The notes under the pieces were generated by a model, which was not told where the DNA came from, did not search any database, and saw only the letters and a list, made by a program, of their open reading frames with translations. The position numbers and the translations under genes are program-made. This document shows, piece after piece, positions 10,191 to 22,234 of a DNA stretch of 64,000 nt (positions are counted from its first letter, which is position 1; each line of letters starts with the position of its first letter). Source of the stretch: Artemia franciscana (lineage: Eukaryota; Arthropoda; Branchiopoda; Anostraca; Artemiidae); contig NC_088875.1 of assembly GCF_032884065.1 (NCBI RefSeq), forward strand, positions 44,749,291 to 44,813,290, in the 5' to 3' direction.

Positions 10191-11035
10191 ATGTCGAAAA
10201 CTAAAACCCTTGCCCTGAGGACTGTGAAGGGGGGAGGGGTTGTCATCCTCAAAGACATAATTTCCGGACCTTTTAACTACGCTGAACAAAATGGCTATCT
10301 CAAAATTTTGATTGGACATGTTTGGGGAAATAGGGGGAATGGGAGAAGGGTTAGTTGCCCTCCAATCAGTTTCAACTATTAAAAGGGGCAATAGCCCCTT
10401 CAATTTACAATCGAATGAGCCTTTTTTAAAGTTTCTACGGCAATAAATGGCCACCTCAAAATTTCTATAACATGTATTTCAGGAAAATACGAGGTGGGGG
10501 GTTTCCACCCTCCAATCACTCTGAATCTTAAAAAGAGCACTAGAACCTCTGATTACCAATTCAATGAGCCCCCTTCAAAGTTTTTACAATCATCCTTTCC
10601 ATATAAACCTCATATGACCCCAGGGCATAACCTACAACCCTTTCCCTGAGGGCTGTGTGGGATTGTCATCCTCAAAGACATAATTTCCAGATCTTTCAAC
10701 TACGGCGAACAAAGTGGCTATCTAAAAATTTTGATTGGATGCGTTTGGGGAAATGGTGGGGTTAGGCAGGGGGGCTAGTTGCCCCCCAATCATTTTTGAC
10801 TAATAAAATGGGCACCAGCCCCTTCAACTTCCAATCGAATGAGCCTTTTTCGAAGTTTCTGCAACAACAAATGGCCATCTCAAATTTTCTCAGGCGTGTC
10901 TCGGGAAAATACTAGGTCTGGGGGGGGGGGGGATGTATCCACCCTCCGATCACTCTGAATCTTAAAAAGCACACTAGAATTTCCAGTTACCAATCCAATG
11001 AGCCCTTCCGAAGTTCGTACGATCTAATTCCAGAC
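10190..11035. repeat. Dispersed satellite-like units (~430 bp, two copies)
   Basis: Two diverged tandem units start at about 10200 and 10635. Each has 'CCCTTGCCCTGAGGACTGTG'-like, 'GAACAAAATGGCTATCTCAA', 'TAGTTGCCCTCCAATCA' and 'AATGAGCCCCCTTCAAAGTT' boxes. The same boxes make up the long array at 59.9-63.3 kb and occur once in each composite element. No protein is encoded. Confidence 0.75.
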
Positions 11036-12275
11036 CATCCGTTCCAGGGGCTTTTATCTATTTTCAGAAGATGAATATGAGTACATAAAATAGATGGTGT
11101 AATAGTGGTTCAATTTTTATGGAGATTTATTGACAATTGTTTCTGCAGTATTGCATGAACATTTGTGTAAATTGGTGGTAGATCACAAGCAAATATTGGT
11201 GAAGAATCAATGTGCCCTCCAGTGGTGGTAATATTATTTGTCAGAGTTTAAGTAGGAATGAGTAACTTTATCGGCCTCTTTCCACAAAATCTGCGGATTA
11301 TTCTGCATTGACTATGATAGATTTCCAAATTGGTATCTTTTCATTTTTTCAGAACTTTCTGAAAATTATGCTTCGTCCGTTTAACTAAATCTACAACTAT
11401 ACCCGAAGGAGGTCTAATGCAACCCTTCTATATATCTTACCAAAAACGATGATGGAGACTAGCTTTTTTTAAATCAGGGAAATCAGATCATCCTCATTTA
11501 CGTGTATTAGTTTTTAATGATAAAGTTGGGACGGGACGGTTAATGTGAAATATTATTGACATCCACTGCCAAGTTGTTTTTGGTTGAATTTTCGGTTAGG
11601 TTTGATTTCTATTCAGAAATCCCTTACATGACAACCACTTAAGAAATAGTCTTTGCACTCCCCAGGGCGTCAAAACCAAGGCTGCGACACCTACTATTTA
11701 TCACAATTTCAAATGATCATTTTTATTGACTTTTTTGGCTCGTGATTTACAGCAATAATTTTGTAAAAAAATAAATAAAGATTTCTCCCTGAATCTATTG
11801 ATCTTTTATGATGTAGCGCATAAATTTAACCAAAGAAACTATCGGGGAAGTTAATTGTTGAATATAAAAGGATTTTTTAGTGAAAACTTTACCAAAAGCC
11901 AAGAAAACCAAAACTAATCTCTTTTTTCTCTCAGAAACCGTACTTAATTCAAGTTTAAGTGAAACACCAGTTACTTCCGACTCATAAGAATAGAACTTTC
12001 ATTGTCAAATCAATTAATCTCCCTTTAAGTCTAAACGACTGAACCCTGCATTCAAAGTGGTCAGGGTAAGGAATAATTCAGTAAGGGCATATAGCTCTTT
12101 GCTTAAGCAACCCTAGAGCTCTGCTTCTGATAGCCCTTATTCACGAATGATGGAAAGCAAATTTAGAAATGCCTGTGGTCCCCAGAGGGCTTGAACGGTG
12201 CCGCTAACACAGCACATCTTGTAGCTTATGATAAGCGCTTACTTAAACACACAAATAACTTCAACTTCACTTAAA
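11036..12275. other. No gene recognised
   Basis: About 1.2 kb of AT-rich sequence without a long open frame, exon signature or repeat that I could match within the window. Confidence 0.45.
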
Positions 12276-12474
12276 CAATCCCTCGCTCTTTACGCTAAAG
12301 ATTTTAATTGTTTTAAAAAGTAGAATTGTGGCAAAGAGTCAAACTTTAGCGTAAAGAGCGAGGGATTGCGGAGGGGACAACCCATTTCATATACGGAGTA
12401 ATTTCTATTCGTTTTAAGTTTTAATGTCGCTCCTTACTTTCAGCTAAAAAAATTAGTTTTTTTTTATTTAATTT
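12276..12474. repeat. Foldback palindrome family 1, truncated copy
   Basis: CAATCCCTCGCTCTTTACGC is followed ~60 bases later by its reverse complement. The right arm continues through 'TTTCATATACGGAGTAATTTC' to 'GTCGCTCCTTACTTTCAG'. The left outer arm is missing, so this is a truncated member of the family seen complete at 15512-15803 and 23641-23946. Confidence 0.8.
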
Positions 12475-14389
12475 CAATTAAGATACTCCCGAACTGGTTC
12501 CCCAGTATGTACTAGCTCAACTAGAGCAAAAAGAAAATTCTTTCTAACTAAATGGGAGGTTTAGAATGGACAAGCAAAAAATTCTAAAACGAAACAGTAA
12601 AAAACCTTAAAAGAAACAGTAAACAGTTAGACCACCTCTAGCCAAGATTCGCGGATCGGAGGAATAAACCAATTTCGGTAGGTACCAATTCCGCAAAATG
12701 CAAGGGTTAGAGCAGCGTTTCTTCGTTTTTAAATTGTATTAAGACACAAAAAAGGGATTTTTTCACAATCAACGGGTTTTTTGAAAAAAAAAATACCAAG
12801 AGATACGCATTTTGTAAAACCTAGAGGGGAGTATTTGCAACCCCCCCCCCACTCCCTAGGTTCCTCTGTGTCAAACATGCAAAAAAAAGTTAGCCATATT
12901 GGTAAAAGCCATAAAAATCTACAAAAACAGACGATTTCAAAAGAAAAAAGCAGATTGTCCGCTGAAGCAGCTATATCAAAATTTTGGTGATTTTTTGGTA
13001 GACACAGAGATCTTTTTCAAGAATCTCATGATTTCTTTATAGTTTACTAATTTTTGTTCAAGAACCTAGTAATTTTGTTTCAACTAATGGCAACCCTGGG
13101 CATTAACAACTCGAGTTTTCTTCCATTTGCAGAGAGGTCAAAGCTTGGAATAATTTAGGTGACGAAACAATTCTAGTACTTTGGTTTATTTTAAGTTTTG
13201 GATTATGAAAATATTATAAAAAATTATAACTATTAGATATATTGTGTTTCTAAGGGACTCACTAGTCTGTTTTGAATTTGGGAAAGGGGGGACAAAGGGA
13301 GTAAAACCGAAAACATGTTTTAGGTTTTAGTTATACCTCCACCTTGAAATGGAAAAAGTATGCATATATTTTTCTAATACAATAGAAACAAAGATACCTA
13401 CAACCAGGTGGGGAAGGGAGGGAATAGGGCGTCACTTTGAAATTAGTCCAAAGAAAAAAAAATGCCCCCCAAAAAAGTCGCCTAAAAATGTACTGCTTTT
13501 CACCACTCTTCCCTTTAGAGTTCAGGAGGAAAGACCCTCCGAGGGCTCAGGCTTGCATGCGCCCATTACAAACAATATTTTTACCCTCCAGTCAAAAAAG
13601 AAAGAGAATTTTTATCATGTATATAGGGTCTCAAATTAATTAACGTTTCAAAATTTAAAAGGGAATTAATAGGAATAAAATGAAATAATTTAAGATTAAT
13701 AGATAATAAATAATTATTATTATTGTAATAGCATTAGGTACAATTATAATGCAAATTCAAAAAAAATAATGTAATGAACTATAACAATAATAACTATAAT
13801 TAGTACAAATGATATCTATAATAAGATAACAAAATAAATAATTGAAAAAAATCGAAAAGAGGAAAACTTTTTGAATTATACAAATATGAGTGAAAGGAAA
13901 GAGCCTTACCTGATATTTTGATAGGAAGACCGTAAATGATAATAGTTTTACATCCTGCTAGTCGGTTGTTCAGCGTTTTAGGTTCATAAATTTTACCAGA
14001 TGGCGGTATCAGGATCGAACGTCGAAAGCGTATAACTCCTTTAATGTTTGAATGAAAAGACGGCAATACATCACAAGACTAGAAAATATGAAATGTAACT
14101 ATCCTTCAACTAACCAAATAAATAGGGAGGAAAAACCTACAAGAGATGCTTAAGATCAAGGATTGAAATAGAAAAGTTCATTGCGATGAATACTAACCTT
14201 GTTAATCCCTCCGCTTTTTTGGGTGAAGTCTGTGCACCCATACGATGTTATAAAGAACGAGAAGGTAAAAAAAAATCCTTTTTTCGGAATATATTACCAA
14301 AAAATACGAATTTTATAAAAAAAAAGTCGTAAAATAGAATAATAATCGTAAAAATAATCACACAAAACACAGATAATCGTATTGGTTCT
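12475..14389. other. No gene recognised
   Basis: About 1.9 kb with many homopolymer runs. The short open frames at 13349-13643 overlap in several frames and show no domain. The sequence from about 13640 to 13870 is very AT-rich, with ATAATAATTATT-type simple sequence. No exon signature was supported. Confidence 0.4.
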
Positions 14390-14520
14390 AGGCGTTTGGC
14401 CTCCCCCCGGAAACTTACTCCCACGGAGAATCCCCTCCGCGGAAAATACCACCTCTTGGAAAATATCCCCTTGGAAAATACCCACCGTGGAAAATAAGGT
14501 TTCCAAATAAAAAATTTTAT
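14390..14520. repeat. GGAAAATACCCC-type minisatellite
   Basis: The plus strand repeats 'CGGAAAATACC', 'TTGGAAAATATCCCC', 'TTGGAAAATACCCACCG' and 'TGGAAAATAAGG' at ~18-20-base spacing. The same kind of degenerate array is found inside the composite elements at 15.85-16.1, 22.95-23.05 and 27.65-28.14 kb. Confidence 0.65.
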
Positions 14521-14819
14521 ATGAGTTTTTTTTTCGTTGAAAAGTGCTGAGGAACGGGAAAAAGAGGAATTTACACACCAAAAGTCTCTTAAATCTTAAA
14601 CAAATCCATTTTTGCTGAAAAGACTTCCATATTAATTTCTGCAATTTTTGGCCGTAGCGGGTGCCAAATTAAAAAAAAAATAATCAAATAAAGCTAAAAA
14701 CATATGGCACCAAAAAGATTAAGAAGGTTTGGCTTTCCTTGAAAAGATAGTTGGCATTGGGAGCCAACGCCAACTAACACCAACATTGTGATTTAGTCAG
14801 TCTAATCAAAATCCGATTA

Positions 14820-15490
14820 ATATAAACCTTATTTGCAATATTAATTATGTTCAGATTTGGGCCAAAGAAAATTATTCTCTGGCTGCACTTCAGCTTAACA
14901 TTCAGGGTCTCTCCTCGTCAATAGATGATTTAAGACAAATTATTTTGAATGGACAGCCTGACGTTGTTGGCTTATGTGAGACGTTTTTGGATTCTGGCAA
15001 TGAAATGCTATTGGATTTACATTGGATCCATGGTTACAAAATAGAATATACAAACCGCTGCAAAATGGCTAAAGGAGGTCTTGCCATGTATATATCTCGT
15101 AATTTACATTACTGGTTGCGGGATGACTTATCGAGGAATTTTGAAAGTATTTTTGAGTCAAAATTTATAAAAATTAGATCTAATGGTATTAATCTAATCA
15201 TCTAATCTAAGGCAATATTTATCGTTCTCCAAGTTGTGCTACTCCGTTGTTTCTTCGGAATCTTGAGGAAATACTTGACAGTATTTGACAGTAATACTGA
15301 AACTTCTGTGTTACTTAATCATAATGGTTGACTTTAATATAAATTTCGTGTATTCAAACACTTCGGCTTCAGTTGATTTTCTTTCAACCATGCTTTCCAC
15401 AGGAACTCTACCAACTACATCCATTCCCACACGAGTAACTAATATTACAGCTTCTTTGATTGACAATATCTTCTGTATGCTTAGCTAGAA
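14820..15490 (+). pseudogene. LINE endonuclease half of a split copy
   Basis: The translation gives 'AALQLNIQGLSSSIDDLRQI', 'PDVVGLCETFLDSGNE' (catalytic Glu in C-E-T-F), 'MAKGGLAMYISRN' and, after a stop and frameshift at about 15205-15300, 'MVDFNINF'. It ends with 'PTRVTNITASLIDNIF'. The order and spacing match the apurinic-type endonuclease of the full LINE at 49.0-53.6 kb (its residues about 60-250), but the sequence is clearly different, so it is another family. Coding stops at 15488, just before foldback repeats begin. The RT half probably is the piece at 19655-21600. Confidence 0.75.
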
Positions 15491-15511
15491 GGAAAGCTAA
15501 ATTTTAGTTAG

Positions 15512-15803
15512 TGAAAATAAAATAAAGTTCGTTCTACTGAAAGTAAGGAGTGACATTAAAACTTAAAACGAATAGAAATTATTCCGTATATGAAAGGGGC
15601 TGTCCCCTCTTCAACGCCTCGCTCTTCGCAAAGTTTCGTATTGTTTTTGAAAAAATAGAGCTGTGAGAAAGAGTCAACTTTAGCGTAAATAGCGAGGCGT
15701 TGAGGACGGGACAGCCCCTTTCATATACAGAATAATTTCTGTTAGTTTTAAGTTTTAAAGTCATTCCTTACTTTTAGTAGAAAAACTTTTTTTTTTACTT
15801 AAT
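15512..15803. repeat. Foldback palindrome family 1, full copy
   Basis: It reads CTGAAAGTAAGGAGTGAC ... TATGAAAGGGGCTGTCCCC ... CGCTCTTCGC, a ~60-base spacer, then the reverse complement back to CTTACTTTTAGTAG. The arms are about 115-120 bp with few mismatches. It lies directly after the end of the LINE endonuclease fragment. Confidence 0.85.
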
Positions 15804-17145
15804 GTCTAATCGTTTTTTAAATAATTACAGGAAATCTGAACCCAACTCAACGAAGAAACCCCCTCACCATGGAAACATCCTCTAGACAATTCAATCCCGG
15901 TGAAAAAATACCCCGGAAAACTATCCTTAACCACTTCGCGCGTAAAATTGAGACGGAAAAGAGAAAGCAAGATATATAAAAAGAATTTTGTTTAAGAGAT
16001 TTGGTAAATTCCCGCCGTGTATAATTTCCCCTGACAAGTTCACTCCCAGGGAACTTCCCTGACCATGAAAAATTCTCCCAAAGAAAAAGTCCCGGCAAAA
16101 AATTTGTCCCCCCCCCCTCCAACCGAAAATGTCCGCATGCATCCCAATAACAAATGCTACGCGAAAAGAATGGGCAAATTTTATAACTTAAACACCTTTA
16201 CCCTGAGACAGTGGGGGGGGGGTTTATGTTATACCAAAAGGCATGGTTATTGGGTCTTTCAACTAAGATGAACAAAATGGCTATCTCAAAATTTTCATCG
16301 GGCGATTTTGGGAAAAAAGTGGCGGGGGAGGTGGCCTAGTTGCCCTCCATTTTTTTGGTCACTTAAAAAGAGCACTAGAACTTTTAATTTCCGTTCGAAC
16401 GAGCCCTCCTCTGATGTTCTAGGACCATCAGGCTGATACGATCACCCTTGGGGAAAACAAACAAAACAAAAACAAATAAACATGCATCTGGGATTTTTCT
16501 TTTGGCAAAAAATACAAAATTCCATATTTTTAAAGATAGGAGCTTGAAACCTAGTAGGGTTCTCTGATACGCTGAATCTGATGGTGTGATTTTTCATTGC
16601 GATCATTTGAATTTTAGGGGGTATTCCCCCCTCTTTCGAAAATCAGGAAAATTTTCTTAAGCTCGTAACCTTTGATGGGTAAGACTAAACTTAAGGAATT
16701 TATATATTTGATATCAGCATAAAAAACCAATTATTTGTACTTATCTATTGGTATCAAAATCCTTTTTTTAAACCGTTTTTTAGAGTTTCAGTTACTATTG
16801 AGCCGGGTGGCTCCTTACTTACAGTTCGTTACCACGAAATGTTTGAACCGCGATTTTCTCAGATTATTCTTTTGGTTGTTATTACGTATATGAGGGAGTT
16901 GCAGTCTGCTCAGTACCTTGCTCTTTATGTTAAAATGTTTGTGAATTTGTAAAAAGCTTAAGCGTGTGTCAGGAGTCATTCTTAAATAATTGGAACAAAA
17001 AGTCAGAGATTGGCGCAAAGAGTGAGGTGCTGAGAATGGGGAGCCTGAGGTACCTCATATACGTAATAATTTCTGTTCGTTTTAATTTTTAATGTTGATC
17101 CTTACTTTCAGTTGGAAAAAAAGTCTTTTTTTTTTTATTTCATAA
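15804..17145 (-). mobile_element. Composite repeat element, copy A (inverted)
   Basis: This block is read in reverse of copy B at 22235-23946. It holds GGAAAA-type minisatellite (15850-16120), one satellite-like unit (about 16190-16440), an AT-rich part with the 'TCTGATACGCTGAATCTGATG' segment (16560-16600), the box ACTATTGAGCCGGGTGGCTC (16794-16813), and a diverged foldback at 16860-17120 ending in CTTACTTTCAGTTGG. No coding capacity. Together with the palindrome at 15512-15803 it forms a ~1.6-kb insertion inside an older LINE. Confidence 0.65.
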
Positions 17146-17295
17146 CAACCACAAGCTGAAAACATACAATATCTGTCGTTTATTACCATATAAAAATCAT
17201 AGTTAAGAAACTGCTTAAGATAATATTAAATGCTAAAATTAGCCGAAAAATACCACAAACAAATTATTGTTTATATAGGCCATTATCTAAAAACA

Positions 17296-19572
17296 CAAGA
17301 GCTAAGAGCTCATATGGCACTTGTGACGAGGCGAGAAGAGCTAAGAGCCAAGAGATCATATGGTATGAGCCCTAACAAAATTCTATGAATCAATAAATTG
17401 ATTTAAAAAGGAAAATAAGAAGCTTAATGCCGGTCAGGATTTAAAATAAGAGCTCTGAGTCACGATGTCCTTCTAAATATCAAAATTCATTAAGATCCGA
17501 TCACCCACTCGTAAGTCATAAATACCTAATTTTTTCGAATTTTTCCTCTCTCTTTAATCCCCCAGATGGTCGAATCTGGGAAAACGACTTTATCAAGTCA
17601 AATTGTGCAGCTCCCTGACACGCCTATCAATTTTCATCGTCCTAGCACGTCCAGAAGCACCAAACTCGCCAAATCACTGAACCCCTCCCCCCAACTCCCC
17701 CAAAGAGGGCGAATCCAGTACGATTCTGTCAATCACGTATCAAGGACATTTGTTTATTTTATCCACCAAGCTTCATCCCGATTCCTACACTCCAAGTGTT
17801 TTTCCAAGATTTCCCCCTCCAACTCCCCCCAATGTCAAACGATCTGGTCAGGATTTGAAATAAGAGCTCTAAGACATGAATTCTTTCTAAAAATCAGATT
17901 TCATTAAGATCCGATCATCTATTCGTAAGATAAAAATACCCCAATTTTCACGTTTTCCAAGAATTCCGGTTTCCCCCTCCAACTCCCCCCAACGTCACAG
18001 GATCTGGTCGAAATTTAAAATAAGAACTTTAAAGCACAAGATCCTTCTAAATACCAAATTTCATTAAGATATGGTGACCCTTTCGTAAGTTACAAATACC
18101 TCAATTTTCTGAGCTCTGAGTTACGAGGTCCTTCTAAATATGATGTTTCATGAAGATCCGATCGATCCTTCGTAAGTTAAAAATACGTCATTTTTTCTTA
18201 TTTTTCAGAATTAACCCCCCCCCCTAATAGGTCAGATCCGTTCCAATTATGTAAATCACGTATGTAAGACTTCTGCTTATTTTTCCCACCAAGTTTAATC
18301 CCGATCCCTCCAATCTAAGCGTTTTCCATGATTTTAGGTTCCCCCACCCCAAACTTCCCCCAACGTCACCAGATCCAGTCAGGATTTAAAATAAGAGCTT
18401 TGAGACATGATATCATTCTAAATATCAAATTTAATTTTAGATCCGATAACCCGTTCGTAAGTTAAAAATACCTCATTTTTTCTAGTTTTTCAGAATTAAC
18501 CCCTCCCCCAACTGCCCCAAAGAGAGCGGATCCGTTCCAGTTATGTCAATCATGTATCTAGGACTCGTGATTATTTTTTCCACCAAGTTTCATTTTTTCC
18601 ACCATAGATCGGATCCGTTCCAATTATGTAAATCACGTATGTAAGACTTCTGCTTGTTTTTCCCACCAAGTTTCATCCCGATCCCTCCAATCTAAGCGTT
18701 TTCCATGATTTTAGGTTCCCCCACCCCAAACTTCCCCCAACGTCACCAGATCCAGTCAGGATTTAAAATAAGAGCTCTAAGACACGATATCCTTCTAAAC
18801 ATCAAATTTCATTGAGATCCGATCACCCGTTCGTAAATTAAAAATACCTCATTTTTTTTAATTTTTCAGAATTACCCCCCCCCCCCAACTACCCCAAAGA
18901 GAGCGGATCCGTTCCGATTATGTCAATCATATATCTGGGACTTATGCTTATTTTTCCTATCAAGTTTCATCCCGATCCCTCCACTCTAAGTGTTTTCCAA
19001 GATTTTAGGTTTCCTCCCCTCCAACTCCCACCAATGTCATCAGATCCGGTCGGGATTTAAAATAAGAGCTCTGAGACACAATAACATTCCGAAAATCAAA
19101 TTTGATTAAGATCCCATCTCCCATTCTTAAGTTAAAAATACTTCATTTTTTCGATTTTTCCGAATTAACCGGCCCCCCACTCCCCCCCCCCCCAGATGGT
19201 CATATTGGGAAAATATTCCTTTTTTGTCATATTCTTATTTTGAACTGTTTTACTTTCGTCAGGGATTTAAAATAAGAGCTCTAAGACACAATATCATTCC
19301 AAACATCAAATTTCATTAAGATCCCATCACCCGCTCATAAGTTAAAAATGCTTTATTTTTTCCGAATTAACCGGCCTCCCCCACTCCCCCCCAGATGGTC
19401 AAATCGGGAAAAAGACTGTTTCTAATTTAAGCTGGTCCCGTCATTGATACGCCTGCCAAATTTCATCGTCCTAGCTTACCTGGAAGTGCCTAAAGTAGCA
19501 AAACCGGGACCGACAGACAGACCGACAGAATTGGCGATTGCTATATGTCACTTGATTAATACCAAGTGCCAT
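17296..19572 (+). mobile_element. HINE/DINE-like non-autonomous element, copy 2
   Basis: It has the same ends as copy 1: CAAGAGCTAAGAGCTC at the start, and the hairpin CACTTGATTAATACCAAGTG with CCATA at the end. The hairpin has one changed base here. The body holds about eight degenerate ~290-bp units. Near 19215-19265 a short scrap of the palindrome family at 9793-10041 interrupts the units. The small open frame at 17566-17907 lies within the repeat units and is not a gene. Confidence 0.6.
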
Positions 19573-19654
19573 AAAAATCTAACTTTTGCGTAACCATTGA
19601 GGTACTGACGAGGGGAAGAAACTCCTCATAGACTGACATGAGGGGGTTCTTTGT

Positions 19655-21600
19655 CAATTCAAGATCTACCGGAATATATATAATTCCTTGAGTAGGGAAG
19701 CCAAATCTCTCGGTTACCTAAATAATTTTGCAGCGTATGGCAATGATATTCGTAAAACTAGGAAGGTAATAAATTCTGTAATTAAACCGAGTTCTCAATC
19801 TAGCTCTTTACCTATGAGTCTGGTTATTGGTGATGAAGCTGTAGAGGGTGAGCTCAATGTCCAAGAGGCATTCATTTCGTTTCTCGCTAGTATTGGTGAG
19901 AATATTGCTTCTACAGTTACTTTGTCTCGGCCTAAGCCGGACTTTATATCTTACCTCGGGCCGTCTTGTGTTAAGTCTGTTTCTAAAGCTATAAAATTAA
20001 GTTAAATTACTAAAATTGTAAATGGCTTGAAAAACTCCTCCTCATCTGGGCCAGATTCTATTCCTACTAAGGTAGTTAAATCTATTCTTCCTTCAATAGT
20101 TGTGCCTCTAACAAAAATTGTTAATCTTTCAATTGAATGTAGAGTTTTTCCGGATGCTCTCAAGCGTGCTCGGATTATTGTTCTGTATAAAGATGGACCA
20201 AGAAATGATCCAGCAAATTATCGACCAATTGCAATTTTATCAGTATTTAGTAAAATCTATAAAAAGGCTATGCTTTCTCGACTCCTTACTTTTCTAAAGC
20301 CTAAAAATTTCTTTATGATTTTCAATTTGCTTTCCGAATGAAGCCCTCCACTGAACAGGCCTGTATTACCCTTTTGAATTTTATACATTCTGCGTTAGAT
20401 TCGGGATTAATTCCGGTGCGATATTCCTGGATATTCGTAAAGCAATCGATTCCTTAACCCATGAAATTCTTCTAGCGAAGATGTCTCGTTTTGGCATTAG
20501 GGGAAATGTATTTTCTTTGCTTCAGTCTTATTTAAATGATACGTTAATTTCTGTTGATCCACTTTTCCGCTCACCCTCAGAAGTGAATTTTAGCGTCACC
20601 CAGGGATCAGTTTTAGGACCTGTGTTATTTTTGACTTATATAAATGATCTTTTTTATGTAGTAAAAAAGCAGAAACTTATTAATTGCTGTAGAATTTGCC
20701 ATCCTAAGCCTTCCCTTGTCCTTAGTGGCAAACTATAGTTCACCATCTTCTGATGTCCTTGTTTGTTATGCTGATGACAGCACACTTGCCAATTCGGGAA
20801 ATTGCGAATCAGAGCTTCGACTAAACTTTGAAAAATTTGTTTGAGAGAGTAATTTTATGGCTTGATGCTTATTATCTTATTCTAAATTTTTCTAAGTCAT
20901 TTTTTTTTTATTTTCTCGCGTGTTTCTCAGATTTATCCCCAGTTATCTGAAATTCATCAGCCAAATGGGATAGTTCATAGATCTAAAGATTAATAAATTT
21001 GTTTTTTGTGCATTCTTGTTGATGAAAAACGTCACAGACGTCTTTCAAACGTCACAATGATTGGATTAAAATGAAAATATGCAAGTCTGTGGCGATTTAA
21101 TGGTATTTAATGGAGAGTCATTAAATGGCGACTTAATGGTATTCAATGGCGATTTAATGGCGAGTCATTAAATGGCGATTTAATGGTATTCAATAGCGAG
21201 TCATTAAATGGCGATTTAATGGTATTTAATGGCGAGTCATATTATATGTAATAAGTTGCCCGAATCAGCTCGAAGGTCCCGCTCATTTGGTTTGTTCAAA
21301 TATTGTTCAAAATCCTTTGGCTTCTTGGAAGTTATTTTATCTATTTATTTTCTTTATTATTATCATTTTATTTCCATCTAATTAATCTACTTAATTAATT
21401 TAATGTATTCAATCCAATCTATAAAGTTTTGTTTTCTATAGCTTTTATTTCATTTGTATTTTTTTTCTCCTTTTTGTTCTTCTGTGTTAGTGATTTTTTA
21501 ATATTTTTTTTGTTTTTCTTCTCTGAGTAAGTGATTCGTTTTTCTTCCCCCTTCTTTACAGGCCAAAGAGCCTTTGGGGGAATAGTAAAATGTAATATTG
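19655..21600 (+). pseudogene. LINE reverse transcriptase half of a split copy
   Basis: The plus strand encodes 'FKIYRNIYNSLSREAKSLGYL' (linker before RT), then 'SSSGPDSIPTKVVKSI', 'RARIIVLYKDGPRNDPANYRPIA', 'RFGIRGNVFSLLQSYLND', 'VTQGSVLGPVLFLTYINDL' (motif B) and 'VCYADDSTLANSGN' (motif C, Y-A-D-D). Near 21245 it reads 'NKLPESARRSRSFGLFK', the usual LINE C-terminus. Several stops and frameshifts break it, and motif A is damaged near 20430. The 3' end, around 21560-21600, has a small hairpin (GGCCAAAGAGCCTTTGG). With the endonuclease at 14820-15490 it forms one LINE interrupted by ~4.2 kb of later insertions, with ~150 residues between them missing. Confidence 0.75.
21091..21242. repeat. ATGGCGATTTAATGGTATT minisatellite
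   Basis: Blocks of 'TGGCGATTTAATGGTATT' and 'GGCGAGTCATTAAATGG' alternate about four to five times with small changes. The array lies inside the 3' part of the decayed LINE, between its motif C and its C-terminus. Confidence 0.85.
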
Positions 21601-21699
21601 TATGTGTATTTCATGATGAACAAATCTTATCTTAACAAATTCTTATTGTTTGAGTTTTTACGGACGAAAGCGTGGTCAAATTCCACGAGTTTGTTTTTC

Positions 21700-22140
21700 T
21701 TATCTTCCAAGTGTAAAAACCCAAAACTAATAGAAATTACAATAGATGACCGAGCCAAACTCAAAACGAACAAATTAAAAGAAGTAGGGCTGACAAAAAC
21801 CACGTTAACTCAAGATCAGAACATAATCTGAACTTTACTATAAAAAAAAAACAAAAAAAAAAACCGTGCAATGTCAATTTAATATACATATTCCTCATAG
21901 TCTTAAAACTTCTTTAGTTATTAAATTCAAAAAAAGTGAAAACATTTAAAATGTATTTTGTTTTCAGTAAATTGCCAATTATGTTCTGGTCTTGAGGAGG
22001 TGTGAAGGTTGTTATCCCTAATCATGTTAATTTTTGCTGGTTTTGAGTTTGAATCCGAAATTTATTGCATTTTATGTTCGTTTTAGGGTTTAATTTATTT
22101 ATTGATGGCGATTTGTCATAGTTTTACACTTACAAAATTA
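21700..22140. repeat. Inverted repeat (foldback family 2), copy 2
   Basis: The left arm, about 21705-21845 (GTGTAAAAACCCAAAACTAA ... AACATAATCTGAACTTTAC), and the right arm, about 21965-22135 (CAGTAAATTGCCAATTATG ... GTTTTACACTTAC), are diverged reverse complements. The same family is seen at 9100-9475. The centre is AT-rich. No coding sequence. Confidence 0.7.
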
Positions 22141-22234
22141 TTTCTACTCATTTTTAGCTTAATGAGGCTCTTTACTGTTCTTTGACCAAACTTGTTTTAT
22201 GGAAAAAGCTATATCTTTTTTTTTTTTTTTTTTC

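Noticed and set aside
13640..14090. tRNA-like GGATCGAAC segment near 14010
   Set aside because: No acceptor stem, anticodon arm or D arm can be formed around it.
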